DNA of 64,000 nt from Sophora flavescens (GCA_030762895.1 CM061064.1:135639847-135703846), one strand, 5' to 3'; positions 11,960 to 24,800 are shown, counted from the first letter of the stretch. The notes: a model not told the origin generated them from the letters alone. Numbers and translations: made by a program.

Positions 11960-14366
11960 ACCATTCAAATATTGACAATTGATTAAAAATATTTGACTTT
12001 TATCCTAATTATCTTAAAAGTTATAAGGGGAGATTCCTGAATCCAAGTTTGGTTGAGGTTATTTATAGACTGTGGCATACTTTACTAGACAATGGGCCAC
12101 TTGATTTTTTTTCTTACCTACATGGGAGGGAATACATTATAATTATAAATATTATAATAAATTTAATTAAAAGTAGAAAAATTTATAATAAATGTCATAA
12201 AGTAAATTATTATCATTCCAAATTTAAATTTAAATAATTTTAATTGGAGATCGCATTGAAAGTTACTCTTTAAAATTATTATTCAAAATAGGATTTTTAA
12301 AATGCATTTCAACAAACTCATGTCAACAATTCTAAATTTTAAAATATTAAATCTTTATTTTCTATAAATTTAGATAAACAATTTTCATACATCTTCATAT
12401 CAAATATATTATAAAAAAATATTTATGAATTTTTTAAAGAGTTATTTTTTATGAATCTATTATTTTAGTTTTAAATTTAGTCATCTTAATTATTATTATT
12501 ACTATTATCACTATTATATGCTTATATAAAATCTTGATGGGTTTATTTATTTTAATTATAAATTGAATATATTTTTATATACAAAATGTTCCATTATATG
12601 ATTGAAGTCAAATAATAACTTTGATTTAAGTATATGATTAAAAAAAATCAAATATATATGATTGTTTTTTTATTTTCTCCTTACAAATTTAAAATTTAAA
12701 ATATTAATAACTTTTGGCAAATCATTGTTCTTTTCTTATTTATTTTCTTCTCACATACTTAATTTCTTGAATATATTTTATTTGAATTGTTATAATAATT
12801 CAGTATAAATATATTTCTTTCTTAGTCATTATCTTCTCACCAAATAATTTTTTTGAAGATTTATTTTTATTTAAGATAATTTTGATTTTTTTACCTAATT
12901 GATTTTAATTTAGTCATGTAATCGAAAACCAATTTAAATTCATTTTTTTTTATCTTTTCCTTGAAAGCTTTAAATTGAAAATATGAATAATTTTTAGACA
13001 AAATAATATTTTTTTTCTTATTATCTTCTCACCTTACTAATTTTTCCGGTTCTATTTTATCTAAACATATTTATTTTTTACTAATTAATTTAGATTTAAT
13101 TATATGACAAAAAATTGAATGTAAAAAATCTTAACATTGTTTTTTGCATTCTTCGTGTAAATTTAAATTTTCAAGTGTTAATAATTTCATACAAATTATT
13201 ATTTCTTTAGTATTTATTATCCTCTCACTAATTAAGTAGAAATATAGTACTTTATTAAAATTATAATTTAAGCACCTATTTGTAATTCATCGTTTTATTG
13301 ATTTCAACATTAAGATTTATATTTTTGAATTGATTTCAACATTAAGATAACTCTTAATTATTTATTATCTTCGTAATTAATTTATTAGAAATTCTTTTTT
13401 ATCTAAGTAAATTTGAATTTCCTTTTACTTAATTATTAATTCAGATTTAATTACAAGATAGAAAATCAAATCAAATTCATACGTTCATTTTTCAACCTTT
13501 CCTTACAAGTTCAAAATTTAAAATCTTAATAATTTTTAGGCAAATCATTATTTCTTATCAATTATCTTCCCATCTAATTAATTTATTAATTTATTGAAGA
13601 TTTTTTAATTTGAGAAATTTTTTATTTTATTTTAAAAATTAATATCTTTATGTAAATGATCAATATAAAAAATTACGTACTGTATACATTTATGAATAAT
13701 ATCATTGAATATCTTCCATGTGTCAACCTTTAAGAAAAACAACATTTAATTCCTAATTAGGAATTAAATTCAAGGGCACAAATCAATTAATAATATTTTC
13801 TAAAAAATGGGCACAAAATCATTTTTTCCCTAGAATTAAACCTTGTATACAGTCTATCCACAAAAAAATGTTATATACAGTCATTAATCGAAAGCATCGA
13901 TTAATGATATTTTTTAAAATTGGCATACAATCATATTTTCCCGACCATTAAACATGATAATGGAAATTCATTTTTGAAAGCAACTAATATGCCAATAAAT
14001 TTATTGCTATTAACTATAGTTGGTACGTAATTTAATTCTTTCTCGAATACATTTAATATAACTTATTAAGATTTATGAATCAACAATTGTATTAAGATTC
14101 AGTAATAACTAATAAAAATAAAGTTGGGCACAATTAAATCAGTAATTATAACTCATGTTTACTTCTCATAAGTATCAAACATTCTATAATCAAGTTCCAC
14201 GACATTGATGATGCAGACATCATTTTGACATCAATAAATCCTGTGCAGAAATGATTGATTCTATTTACACGGGTAGTCTCATAATCCATAATTGATATTA
14301 CTTTTTTCGCAATATTTGTGTGACTGTTAGTAACCTTTTAGAAAACCAATTTTTTTTTTGTTCTTC
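11960..14366. other. AT-rich intergenic DNA, no gene seen
   Basis: About 2.4 kb of highly AT-rich sequence with poly-A/T tracts. ORFs are short and of low complexity. Recurrent pieces such as TTATTTTCTTCTCAC and CAAATTTAAAATTTAAAAT suggest decayed repeats, but no element could be recognised. Confidence 0.6.
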
Positions 14367-14383
14367 ATATCTCTCGAGAGCAA
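14367..14383. repeat. left target-site duplication of LINE (17 bp)
   Basis: ATATCTCTCGAGAGCAA, repeated exactly at 15125-15141. It contains the 10-bp palindrome CTCTCGAGAG. Confidence 0.92.
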
Positions 14384-15124
14384 GACTGAGACAAGCTTTA
14401 GAAGCACATGACTTCCGTTTGAGTAGAAGCAAGACGAAGTATATGGAATGTAAGTTTAGCAAAAGGCGAAACACCTCTAGCTTAGAAGTGAAAGTTGGAG
14501 ACCACAACATACCACAAGTCACACGGTTTAAATATCTTGGGCCTATTATACAAAATGACGGAGAAATTGAGGGAGATGTAAACCATCGGATTCAATCAGA
14601 GTGGTCGAAATGGAGGAAGGCTTCGGGTTTTTTGTATGATAAAAAGGTACCTCTTAAGCTAAAGGGAAAATTTTACCGTACAGCTATTAGACCCGCGATG
14701 TTGTATGGGACGGAGTGTTGGGCGGTAAAAAATCAACACGAGAGTAAAATCAATGTAGCAGAGATGAGAATGTTGCGCTGGATGAGCGGAAAAACTAGAC
14801 GTGATAGGATTAGGAATGAAAGCATTATAGAGAGAGTTGGGGTAGCACCTATTGTATAAAAGATGGTTGAATCTCGACTTAGGTGGTTTGGGCATGTATG
14901 GAGGAGACCTTTAGATTTTGTAGTAAGGAGAGTGAACCAGGTGGAGGGCAATCCAATAGCTAGAGGTAGAGGTATGCCAAGAAAAACCATAGGAGAAACT
15001 ATTAAGAAAGATTTGGAGGCCAATGATTTAACTATTAACATAATTCATGATAGAACATTATAGCACCGTATGATCCATATAGCCGACCCCACCTAGTGGG
15101 ATAAGGCTTGGTTGTTGTTGTTGT
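14384..15124 (+). mobile_element. 5'-truncated LINE retrotransposon
   Basis: A 741-bp insertion flanked by a perfect 17-bp target duplication. It carries the end of a non-LTR reverse transcriptase ORF, then a short 3' UTR with the CCGACCCCACCTAGTGGGAT-type sequence common at the ends of plant LINEs, and a tail of TTG repeats. The variable-length duplication, 5' truncation and simple-repeat tail are hallmarks of target-primed reverse transcription. It lies about 660 bp upstream of the RAD1 start codon. Confidence 0.92.
14386..15063 (+). pseudogene. LINE reverse transcriptase, C-terminal fragment
   Basis: In one frame the sequence reads SKTKYMECKFS, TRFKYLGPIIQNDGEI, YGTECWAVKNQHESK, MRMLRWMSGKTRRDRI and, after a stop, RLRWFGHVWRR and RGRGMPRKT, the conserved C-terminal region of plant LINE reverse transcriptases. 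The catalytic FADD-containing part is missing through 5' truncation. The frame is intact except for TAA at 14857-14859, where related proteins usually have Glu (IVEKMVE), so one G-to-T change explains the break. Not functional. Confidence 0.88.
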
Positions 15125-15141
15125 ATATCTCTCGAGAGCAA
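15125..15141. repeat. right target-site duplication of LINE (17 bp)
   Basis: Exact copy of 14367-14383, placed directly after the TTG-repeat tail. Confidence 0.92.
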
Positions 15142-15369
15142 CATGACACGTGTTGTCTCGGAGGACGTTTCTAAATTGGTTGACAAAACATTATGTTCAA
15201 GGTGGCAATAAAAAAACGTTTAGGGTTCTGATTTTGCAATGGGAGCAACAAGGATCAAAACAAGGAGAGGGAAACTATTATTATTTAAGAGATGATAGAA
15301 TTATTATCTTTCAATTTGACATGTGAATTGCTACCTGGCAACATCAGACACTGAAGAAGAAGAAGAATA

Positions 15370-15417
<48 letters not shown>

Positions 15418-15786
15418 GCATGGGAAAAAAATGAGAAATAAATTAAATAGATTTTCAAGAGAGAAGAAAATAATAATATGATATGTAAACATATTTTTTT
15501 AAAATGATTATCTTGCACAGAAAATAGGAGAAATGAAATTAAATAGATTTCCAAAAGATAAGAATAAAATAATATAATAGACAAATAATTTGTTAACAAT
15601 TTTTTGATATATAATTTTTCAAAAAAAAAAAAAACTAAACCAAAAACATGAAATCCAAAATTACATATTTTTTTAAATCCTGAAAAATTAGCATACACTG
15701 GTAACATTGAAAAGAATGATGGTGCCTAAAATTGATACAGGGATGGAGAGGTTTATACACGGTTCTCGTTGACCCGTACGATATTG
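15142..15786. other. RAD1 upstream region with AT microsatellite
   Basis: Between the LINE and RAD1. It contains an (AT)n run of about 44 bp at 15372-15415 and a poly-A tract near 15620-15632. The long ORF on the minus strand here translates the AT repeat into YIYI and is not a gene. The RAD1 promoter must lie in or near this stretch. Confidence 0.7.
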
Positions 15787-15794
15787 GGCGGGAA
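15787..15794 (-). promoter_or_regulatory. candidate E2F site just upstream of RAD1
   Basis: GGCGGGAA on the plus strand, TTCCCGCC on the minus strand, which fits the plant E2F consensus TTSSCGCS/TTCCCGCC. It ends eight bases before the RAD1 ATG, so it lies in the 5' UTR or core promoter. E2F control would suit a replication and checkpoint gene. An 8-bp match can arise by chance. Confidence 0.45.
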
Positions 15795-15802
15795 CGGGAA
15801 GA

Positions 15803-18800
15803 ATGAGCTCGTCAGGTATGGAGGAAGAAGCCCCAGACCTTGTGTGCCAGCTCGAAAACGTTCAAGGCCTAGTTGACGCCCTCACCGCAGTTCGTTGGAA
15901 GCGCCACCACGTAATATTCCCCTCCTTTTACTTCATCTTCCACTTCCACAATCCACTACTTACAGTAACTAACTAACTAATTTATAATGACCTAGGACGC
16001 CGTATTAGAGTTGTCCGAACACGGCATCGTCTTGATTGTTGAAGAAAGTGGTTGTCTCCAAGCCAAGGTTTATCTAAAACGCGAGGTACCCAATTTCAAT
16101 TTTTTTGCCTTCAATTATTATTAGGTAGCTTTATTTCTGGAATTCTCGTTTATCTCAATTTGTTAATTTAGGGGGTATTTTCGGTTCTGCTATTTGTAGC
16201 TATTCATTCGCTATGATTACAAAGCACAAGGACGGCCTCGTTTTGGAGTGAGTTTGGGGCTTTTAGTGGATTCCTTGAACGCCTTCTCTGTTCCCGGTCA
16301 CTCAAGCGTGATTCAGATTCAATATCCAGGTCCTGACATGCAGATTCTTCTCAAGTATGTAATTTCAAAGCTTTAGCTGTTTTGATTTTCATTCATAATT
16401 TTATCTTTATTTGGAGTAGCGATTACAGTTTACATTGAAGAATCCATTAATGCGCATCTACATTTTTGTGATACTCTGGACTGTGGAGGTGCTTGTTGGC
16501 ATTTCTTCAATGAACAGGAGTATTAACAAATAACAAGATTAGTGCACACAAATGAAAATTTAGCTTGGTTAGTCACATGCCTATAAGATGAAACATTGCA
16601 AGAAAGTTTTAGTGAGTATGACTATAGACTAAATCCAGTGTCAAAGCCACTTATAAACCCCTCTTAAACAAAGAAACTTGGCCTTTTTCACTTCTATTCC
16701 TACTAAAATTCTGCTGCCTCAATCATCATTATCGTTTTGGTTGCAACTAGGACAATGAAATTTAACATGACCAGTTTACTTGCAATTGTGGCAATGAGCA
16801 CCCATATAGTTGATCCTGGAACCAATGTTGTTTATTTCATATGCTCCGTCAGATGCTTTCCTTTATGATTCTTACCTTGAGCAACTTATAAAGACCCTTG
16901 TCGACTCTTTCATCACTCTTCTTATGAGTATCATGGGAAAAGGGTTTGCTTATACCTGAAACATCATGGTCTCGTAGAAAGGCATTGGTTAGATTGTTGA
17001 TCATCGATTGGAAAGGTGGAGAACTAGATATGGCAGTCATGGTGGAGGGGAAAAGTAGAAAAGGTGAGATGGCTGCTGAATTTACAATAGGTTGTAAACA
17101 GGACACTAAACAAACGAGTTCTAATAGAAGATAATAGGAGATTGTTGGAAATAGATAATTATGTTCAAAGCAGAATATAATGATTATTCTACTAATTACA
17201 GTTCATTGTATCTTAGAATTCATTATACTCGTAGGATTCATTGTATATAAATAGATTATCTGGTGAGTGGATGACTCACTCAAGCATTTCACAAATCCTT
17301 TAGTTTAACTTGGCATCAAAGCAGGTTCGTCCTGCTGTTGGTCTGTTACTCGAAGGATTTTCTGCCATCTTGTCTAGCAGAAAACTCCAAAACACCAAGT
17401 CTCCTAATATGTCCTTCATAGAAAGTCATCACAACTGCTAACCTAGCTCCCATTGTCATTGAAAATTGCCAACTGGCCTGCTCACAAATCGCTGTCGCCA
17501 AAAACCATCGCACGCGCCGGTCATGCGCCTCTGTCCTCCAGGGGCCACGCGCCACCTTCCCGCAGCCGGAAAATTTCTATGCCTTTTCAAAATCACTCGT
17601 CAGCCTCTCCTCTGTCTTTAGGTGATTAGACAAGTGATTTTCTGTTGTTTGGTTAGTGGGTCTAAGTGCTCTTGGAGCCTGTCATTAGGTTCTCAAATAT
17701 TTCTATTTTTGTCTTCTTTTCTACCAAATGACATCACCAGCAAGTTCTGACAAAGGCTAGAAAAGTTCCATCTCATTTGCTTTATTAGGAACCCCTTCAG
17801 TGAATGCAAAAACAATATGGTTTGGTGTTTTGTTGTTGAGATTTGGTTCCTCGGTCAGGTACTTTCTGTTCATTTGACAACTCAGGTCGAGAAAATTGAT
17901 GCTAGATGAAAGGATGAATTACATAAGGTTGACTATCAGTTAGTGTCTCTTCTTTGACAGTCCATGGATCCATTACTGCTGGTTTACTACCGCTCCTATA
18001 AGTCTTGTTATGATATTTGGAAGAAGGCTAAAAGTGTTTATGCTAATGACATTCAACGACTCTATGATTCTATCCACAATTTGGTAACTCTTCAAATGTA
18101 GGATAGTGACTTAATTTCCTATCCGAACAAAGCTTAGTCCACATTTCAGCAAGTAAAGATGCATTTAACTGATAGTGATATGAAAAATGTGGTAGATAAG
18201 TTAGATCATATGTACATGGTGTTTGTTCTTCATGGCTTGCACAAGGACTTTGAAAATGTTAGAAATTAAGCCTTGACAAATCCAAACATTCCTACTGTTG
18301 ATGAACTAATTGATCGATTATTCCGTGTTCCATTGATTGTTGAATTTCTCAAACCTGATCCTCAAGTAGACTCTGCAGCCTTTGTGGAGGACGTGGTCGT
18401 GGTCGTGGCAGTGGAACAGAAGGTCGTGGTAATCGACCACAATACTTTTACTGGAAACGAATGGGGCATACTCAAGTTCGATGCTGCACCCTGAATGACT
18501 TTCTGGGAAAATCTATCAATATGTAACAAATGCAGGTACTGGATACCACAAAGAAGGATGATCCTCCACAAGAAAATAATGTTCTCTTATCTGATAATGA
18601 GGATAAGGAGTACCTCAAGTTAAAGACTGCTTCTCCTAGTAATGTCTCATCCTCAGTGCCTCAATCTAGAATTCCTCAGTTTGTTTTCTCAAACTTTGCC
18701 TTTTGGATCCTTGATTTTGGACTCTATTGCTGGTAATCCTTCATTATTATCAAATTTATCTTACACAAAAATTCCTCATTCGATAACCCTTCCAGATGGT

Positions 18801-21800
18801 TCAAAAGTTCAAGCTGCTAGCATTGGCAAAAATTTTCCTCTTCCTTCTTTAAATTTACATTTTGTTCTTATCATTCCTGGCGGTCCTTTTAATCTACTAG
18901 CATTTTATAAATTGACTCGCACTCTTAATTGTTTAGTAACTTTTTTTTTTCTTTTGATTCTTTATGTATTTGGGATCTGAGTACGTGACAGATGATTCAC
19001 AAAGGCTCTGAATCATGTTGGCTCTATTTCTTTCAACCTGCATCCTCAACCATCTGTGTTGTGGCTGATTCTCCAAGTATCCTTAGTAATCGCTTGGTTT
19101 ATCCTAGGTTAAATAAGTTGAAGAAAATGATTCCTAGTCTTTCTCGTTAACAGTCTCTTCAAAGTGAATCTAGTCAACTTGGCAAACATGCCTGTCCTTT
19201 AAAAAAAAAGAAACATGTCGGTCCAAGTTTCCTTTTGAGTTAGGTCACTCAGATATCTAGGGGCCCGAAATAGGGGCACTTTATGCACATCCCTCTCAAT
19301 ACGGACGATTTATAGGATGTCTCTTTACTTGACTATTACACAGCCTAAGGTCACTTACTCAATACATATCCTTAGTCAATACATGCAAAATTTAGTTCAA
19401 GACCATTGGGTTGCAGCTATGCGAGTCTTAAATTACTTGAAGTCCTCTCTTGGACAAGGTCTTTACTTATCTAAAGGCTATGATTTGCAACTTAAAGGCT
19501 ACTATGATTCAGATCGGGCTACTTGTCCCATCACTCCCAGCTCTGTCATTGCCTATTTCGTGACCCTTGGAAGTGCCCCGATCTATTGGAAAACCAAGAA
19601 GCAAACAACAGCCTTACGATTATCGACTGAAGCTGAGTATCGTGCAATGGCTGTTGCGACTGGCAGACATATTCACCAAGGCCTTGGGATAATGGAAATT
19701 TCACCATCTGATGTCCAAATTAGGTGTTCTCAATGTTCACATCCTAACTTGAGGGGGGGAGTAATAGTCTAATAGAAGATATGTATCTTATCAGTTCAGC
19801 AGATTTTTCTGAGGTTATTTGTAGCATCAAATCTGTAGTTATTTGTTTAGGGCTTTAGGCTATCTCCCTTTTTAGCCGTATCAGTCCCATATCAGTTGTG
19901 TGTGTATTACCTCTTAATCTTGATTCAATGACAGAGTATATTCAATCCTTTCATATATCTCTTATTAAGTTCCATGCTTTGGGAAACTCTGTAGTATGTG
20001 TGACAAGGTTAGGTCACAAAGGATAGTACTGCTTTGATATAGTGTCGAAACCAAGAGTACCTGGAAGATATTGTGTGTTTATACATTGTATAGAGTTCTC
20101 ATTTTTTGTACCATGATTACCAATAATCAATGAGCAATCAAGGGGAAAATTAGTTGATGATGTTATCCTAGGTTTCTCTTTTGTCCATCAGTTATATTAT
20201 GTTTCCTATTCTTAATAATTCTTTCAAAAACCTACCAAATTTGTCACGGCTACTTCGCTAGAAATTCTAATAGAAGTTGCTTACGGCATCCTATGTAGTA
20301 TAAGTGGACAATTGGCTTGCCAATTAAGATTTTTAAAATTTGAAATTAGTGTTTGATACAAATCCGGTGAGTCTTGAAAAGATCTGGATGGATATGAAAC
20401 AAAAAATAGTGGGATATGAAACAAAAAATAGTGGGCTATGAAACCCATCCACTTATAGCTGCACACAATGCAGTGCCAATTGTACAGATATGCTCACATA
20501 AGATGAGTTAGTGTTAGAGCCGTATCTGTTAGGAAGAATAAAATAGCCACTTAGTTGGTTACTGGTCAATTAGTAGTTGGGATAGGTCTATTGTAGTTTG
20601 TTAGCTTTGATTAGGATATTCAGTTAGCTTTGTGAGTTACTATTCTGTTAGGAGTTGTGTAGGTTAAGGCCTATAAATAAGAGGCTAATCTGCAATCAAG
20701 GGCATGAATTAAGAATTATTGATTTGTTGAACAGAGCAGGAAAGGAGAGTGCTCCTTTGGGGTACATTTGTACCATTCTTTCCCTATTCTTTTCTTTTTC
20801 TATTCTGCGATAGTGAGAGGTTCTCTCTATTGTTAGGATCTTCACCTTCCTAAAGGAAAGGTTCTAACAAGTTTGGTCCGACCTGCCAGATCAACAACAT
20901 GATGGAGAATCGGGTTGGATCATTGGAGAAGATGGTCACTGAGCACGACATGAAATTGGCTGAGTTAAAGACTGATATGGACTATATCAAGGAGTTACTG
21001 TTGCAGATGAGAAACAAGAAAACACCCTCTGTTGTGGGAGACAACTCAGTGAACAAGAGAGAGAAATCCTTAGAGGAAGAGGCAGAGGACAAAGGGACTC
21101 AGGAATAGGGACATGCCACTTCGTTCTTGGGTCAAAAAGGTGGAATTACCCACTTTCGAAGGAAGTGACCTTCTAGGGTGGTTGGCAAGAGCAGAGAAAT
21201 TCTTTGAGGTGCAACAAGTTAGACCTTCAGAAAAGTTGTGGCTAGCTTTTATCAGCATGAAAGGAAATGTTGTGCACTGGTTCCAGTTCTGGCGAAAAAA
21301 TCCAAGAACCCTTCTTGGAAGGAATTCGTGGAAGCTTTGATACAGAGATATGGAGGGGATGGTCGCAGCACTGTGTACGAGAGGTTAGCATCTTTGAGGA
21401 AGACGGGAGGGGTAGATGAATATGTGCAGGAGTTTGAGTTACTGGTGGCATAAACCACTACCACGAAGGAGGACCAACTTCTCGGCTATTTCTTGGCTGG
21501 TTACGCCAAGGCATAAGGGGTTAGGTGCAACCCCATAACCCTAAGGAATTGCTTCGAGCCATGGAAACTGCACGAGATGTCGAGATGGCGTTAGAAGGGG
21601 GTTGGAAGAGGCGAATTTTGGGGAAGCTCAGACCCGAATCCCTAATTCTGGTTTTCGATATCAGAGAGGAGGCAGTGTGGTGTCTCGAGTCGTGTCAGTA
21701 GGGGGTTCCAACCGTTCGCATACCCCAAATGGTTTTGACGATCTATGCCAGGTGGGAGCAAATCCACTTCCATGTCTTCTGCAATTTAACCGGGAGAAAG

Positions 21801-24800
21801 TGGTGCTGTGGGGTCTCGAAACAGGGATAATGAAATCTCCCTTATCAGGAATTTGTAAAACAAAGGGAAGAAGGGAGGTGTTATCACTGTAATTTGCCTT
21901 TTGCACCTAGACATCGCTGCACAAAAAAGAGGCTGAGGTTGGTCTGTTTGACTGAAGATGAACAGGTTAATGATGAAGGGGAGATTACGATGATGGAGTC
22001 CGAATATGATAACAAATATGACGCAGAGTGACTAATCCTTAAGGATGATTCTACCATCCGAAGTTTTTCCTAGATTTCAACCTTGAGAACAAGGTTGTTT
22101 CCGAGGAGGGTGGTATTGTTAGATACGTATCTGTTAGGAAGAATAAAATAGGCACTTAGTTGGTTTCTGGTCAGTTAGTAGTTGGGATAGGTCCATTGTA
22201 GTTTGTTAGCTTTGATTAGGATATTCAGTTAACTTTGTGAGTTACTTTTCTGTTAGGAGTTGTGTAAGTTAAGGCCTATAAATAAGAGGCTAATCTGTAA
22301 TCAAGGGCATGAATTGAGAATTATTGATTTGTTGGACTGAGCAGTGGCTTAGTTGTGAAAGGAGAGTGCTCATTTGGGGCACATCTGTATCATTCTTTCC
22401 CTATTCTTTTCTTTTTCTATTCTGCGATAGTGAGAGGTCTCTCTCTAAAAGAAAGGTTCCTAACAGTCAGCAAGTTCCATTAGCACTTCTAGCAATTAGT
22501 GGTTAGGACAAGTTTGGTCTGTTTTGGGAAGATTTGGGACAAGAGTGAAGTAAAACATAATTGAGACGAAAATGATATCCAAAATGTAAAGTTAAGGGAT
22601 GAAAACTAAATTTTCTTAATATATTCTAACATAAATGCTAATATCCAACAGGAGGAGAAATGTTTTTGAACATCAAAATAGGGACATCATGCGTACCCCT
22701 TTGTTTTTTGTTTTTTTTCCTGAAATGAATGTATATAAAGAAGAAAAAATATAAGTGAATGATAGAGATTCATATACGGTATCAAATATAATATTCACAA
22801 CTTTATATTTGAATAACAAACACTGACAGCCATTGAAGAGCTACTAGTGGAATCCCCCAAACGCAAGAGCAATCTAGAAATTCCCTAAACAATGAGAAGG
22901 GGCTATATGAGTGCAGGCGTGTGAAGTAAATGTGAAACGGCATATCTCATGCCAGTCCACTCAGGGAATGGAAACAAATTTAGTGAGAAGAAATGTTACA
23001 AGAAAAAAGACAAAAAACTGCACAATAATCCAAACCCAGTCCTAATGTCCCTTTTTAGTCCCTCCTCATGAACGAAGAACAGCCTTTGTCTTTTTGTCTT
23101 CTCACACGTTCGACAACTAAACAAGCTATTATCATGCTATCTACCATTCTATACATTAAATGTCCATTTGTGTATACTTGCCAAACGGATAGTTGAAAAT
23201 GATTAGGCTTGAAGAAAAAAATAACCAAGATTAAGCTACATACTGATAAGCACCCAAGCACTCGGGGAACCCTCCCTTAAAAGCTAGCTATTAAGGGAGG
23301 AGAACCAAGCCACTTAAGTACTCCATCGAGCATCCCATACTACTCGATATGGGACTTAGGCACCCCATAATACCCAGTCCCAATCATAGCACCGCCCTTG
23401 AGGGCCGATGTCCCGGCGGCTGCACTCTACGTCGCTTCACTCGGCCTTTCCGGCCAGCCCCTTCGTAGGTAGCCCTTTCCGAGACACCGACAACCGGCTT
23501 TGATACCAAATGATAAGCACCCAAGCACTTGGGGAACCCTCCCTTAAAAGCTAGCCATTAAGGGGGGAGAACCATACCACTAAGTACTCCATTGAGCATC
23601 CCATACTACTCGATGTGGGACTTAGGCACGCCATAATAGCCGGTCCCTATCACATACCTACACGGGAAAATCATCATGCTGCCAAGTACAATAAATTCCC
23701 CAAGATGGGCCACCACAATTTAAGTCAAATTCCAACTGCTTCTACAACTATTTAGGTTTTGTTTCTAGAGATGAAAGTGACTTATAGAACCAAAAAATTC
23801 ATTTGGTCATAGCCAATAACAATTTGGCAGACCTTTTAGTACTCTACATTTTTTTTTTTTTGTAAAGACGTCTTCATGGATATGGAACTTACTTTTTCAA
23901 GTAAGAGGTTCTATTTTAATCTGTTATTCCATTATGTGTCAACCATAATGATGGTTTATTGAAAAGGATACTTGATCCGTCAATTTTCTTTAGCACTGCA
24001 AGCCTACAACAAAACAACAAAATAGAATTATCTTATCTGTGTCTTAAATACACTTTCTCTACTTCTTTAGATCTGTAGATTCTCTGGATGCCAGCATTTA
24101 TGCAGAAATCAGGACAAGGATTCCTGACACAGTTGCTTGGGACTACAATTTTGAACCTGCTGGCACAAACCCTCTAACCTTTACTGTTAAGGTATGCCTT
24201 AAATTTCTCATATCACATGCAGATGCTGCTTGTTATCCTTTATATGCAGTACACGGACAAATAAGATGGAGGTGTCCACGAATCCTTTGATAAGTTAGAT
24301 TTTATGCCTTTGTCGTTTCTAAAATCTACATTCTATTAATGTACACGTTTGCTTAAAATACTTGCAGTAGAACAAGCCTTTCCTTTTGTATACTAACAAC
24401 TGATATTTTTATTATTGATCTATACCTAGTCTGCAGCATTAAAGGAAGCTATTGAGGATCTCGAATGGCCTGGATCAAGCATCCAGATTATTTTAGAGCC
24501 AGATCCTCCTTCTGTTACGTTAAGAGCTGAAGGTCATGGAGACTTGCAGGTTTGGTTTGCTTTTAACTCATAAATGGTCACAATGTCACATGATGCTGCT
24601 TTGAATCCATTATACTGAGTTCTTTTTTTTTTTCCAGATAGACTTCATGCATTATGTGAATTCCGATCTCTTGGTGGCATTTCAGTGTGATCATCAGGCT
24701 TCTTTCAAGTATTAATACTCTTTATTATTACTTACATGTGTATTAAGGGTTAGATAGCCTTTGTATTCTAGTTAATAAACCTTTATTTACCTGTAAAAAA

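Larger units (their letters stand above)
17143..19980 (+). mobile_element. decayed Ty1/copia retrotransposon in RAD1 intron 3
   Basis: A short LTR-like segment starts TGTTGGAAATAG at 17143 and is followed at 17311-17322 by TGGCATCAAAGC, a 10 of 12 match to the initiator-Met primer site. Downstream come a gag remnant, a protease region, a tiny integrase remnant and an RNase H block, in copia order. Most of integrase and reverse transcriptase is deleted between about 19240 and 19300. A G-rich GAGGGGGGAGTAAT at about 19752-19765 may be the polypurine tract. No clear second LTR was found, so the right end is an estimate. Confidence 0.65.
20512..22465 (+). mobile_element. gag-only LTR retrotransposon (TR-GAG-like) in RAD1 intron 3
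   Basis: Two direct repeats, 20512-20869 and 22117-22465, start TGTTAGA and end TTCTAACA or TTCCTAACA. Flanking 5-mers are GTTAG (20507-20511) and GTCAG (22466-22470), a target duplication with one change. The interior is only about 1.25 kb and encodes a gag with a terminal zinc knuckle but no pol. A polypurine tract (GAGGAGGGTGGTAT) precedes the right LTR. This matches the TR-GAG class of non-autonomous elements; the gag resembles Ty3/gypsy gag. Confidence 0.8.
23244..23652 (-). mobile_element. TRIM (terminal-repeat retrotransposon in miniature) in RAD1 intron 3
   Basis: 409 bp with terminal direct repeats 23244-23386 (143 bp) and 23511-23652 (142 bp), both TGATAAGC..ATCA on the plus strand, around a 124-bp non-coding interior. 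The minus strand has a primer site TGGTATCAAAGCCGG beside the right repeat and a G-rich AAGGGCGGTGCTA beside the left repeat, so the element points minus. Target duplication CATAC is perfect on both sides (23239-23243 and 23653-23657). I see no 5S rRNA-like boxes, so I would not call it Cassandra. Confidence 0.93.
16355..24070 (+). other. RAD1 intron 3, expanded by retroelements (7.7 kb)
   Basis: Donor GTATGT follows codon bases AA and acceptor TTCTTTAG precedes A, restoring a Lys codon. Inside are a decayed gag zinc knuckle on the minus strand (about 16740-16800), a decayed copia element (about 17143-19980), a gag-only LTR element (20512-22465) and a TRIM (23244-23652). Stretches 19981-20511, 22466-23238 and 23658-24070 show nothing recognisable. 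Splice sites remain canonical, so normal splicing seems possible. Confidence 0.9.

Noticed and set aside
15285..15707. 140-codon minus-strand ORF upstream of RAD1
   Set aside because: It translates an AT microsatellite and poly-A tracts.
23244..23652. Cassandra-type TRIM with 5S rRNA promoter
   Set aside because: No 5S A-box or C-box sequence could be recognised in either repeat.
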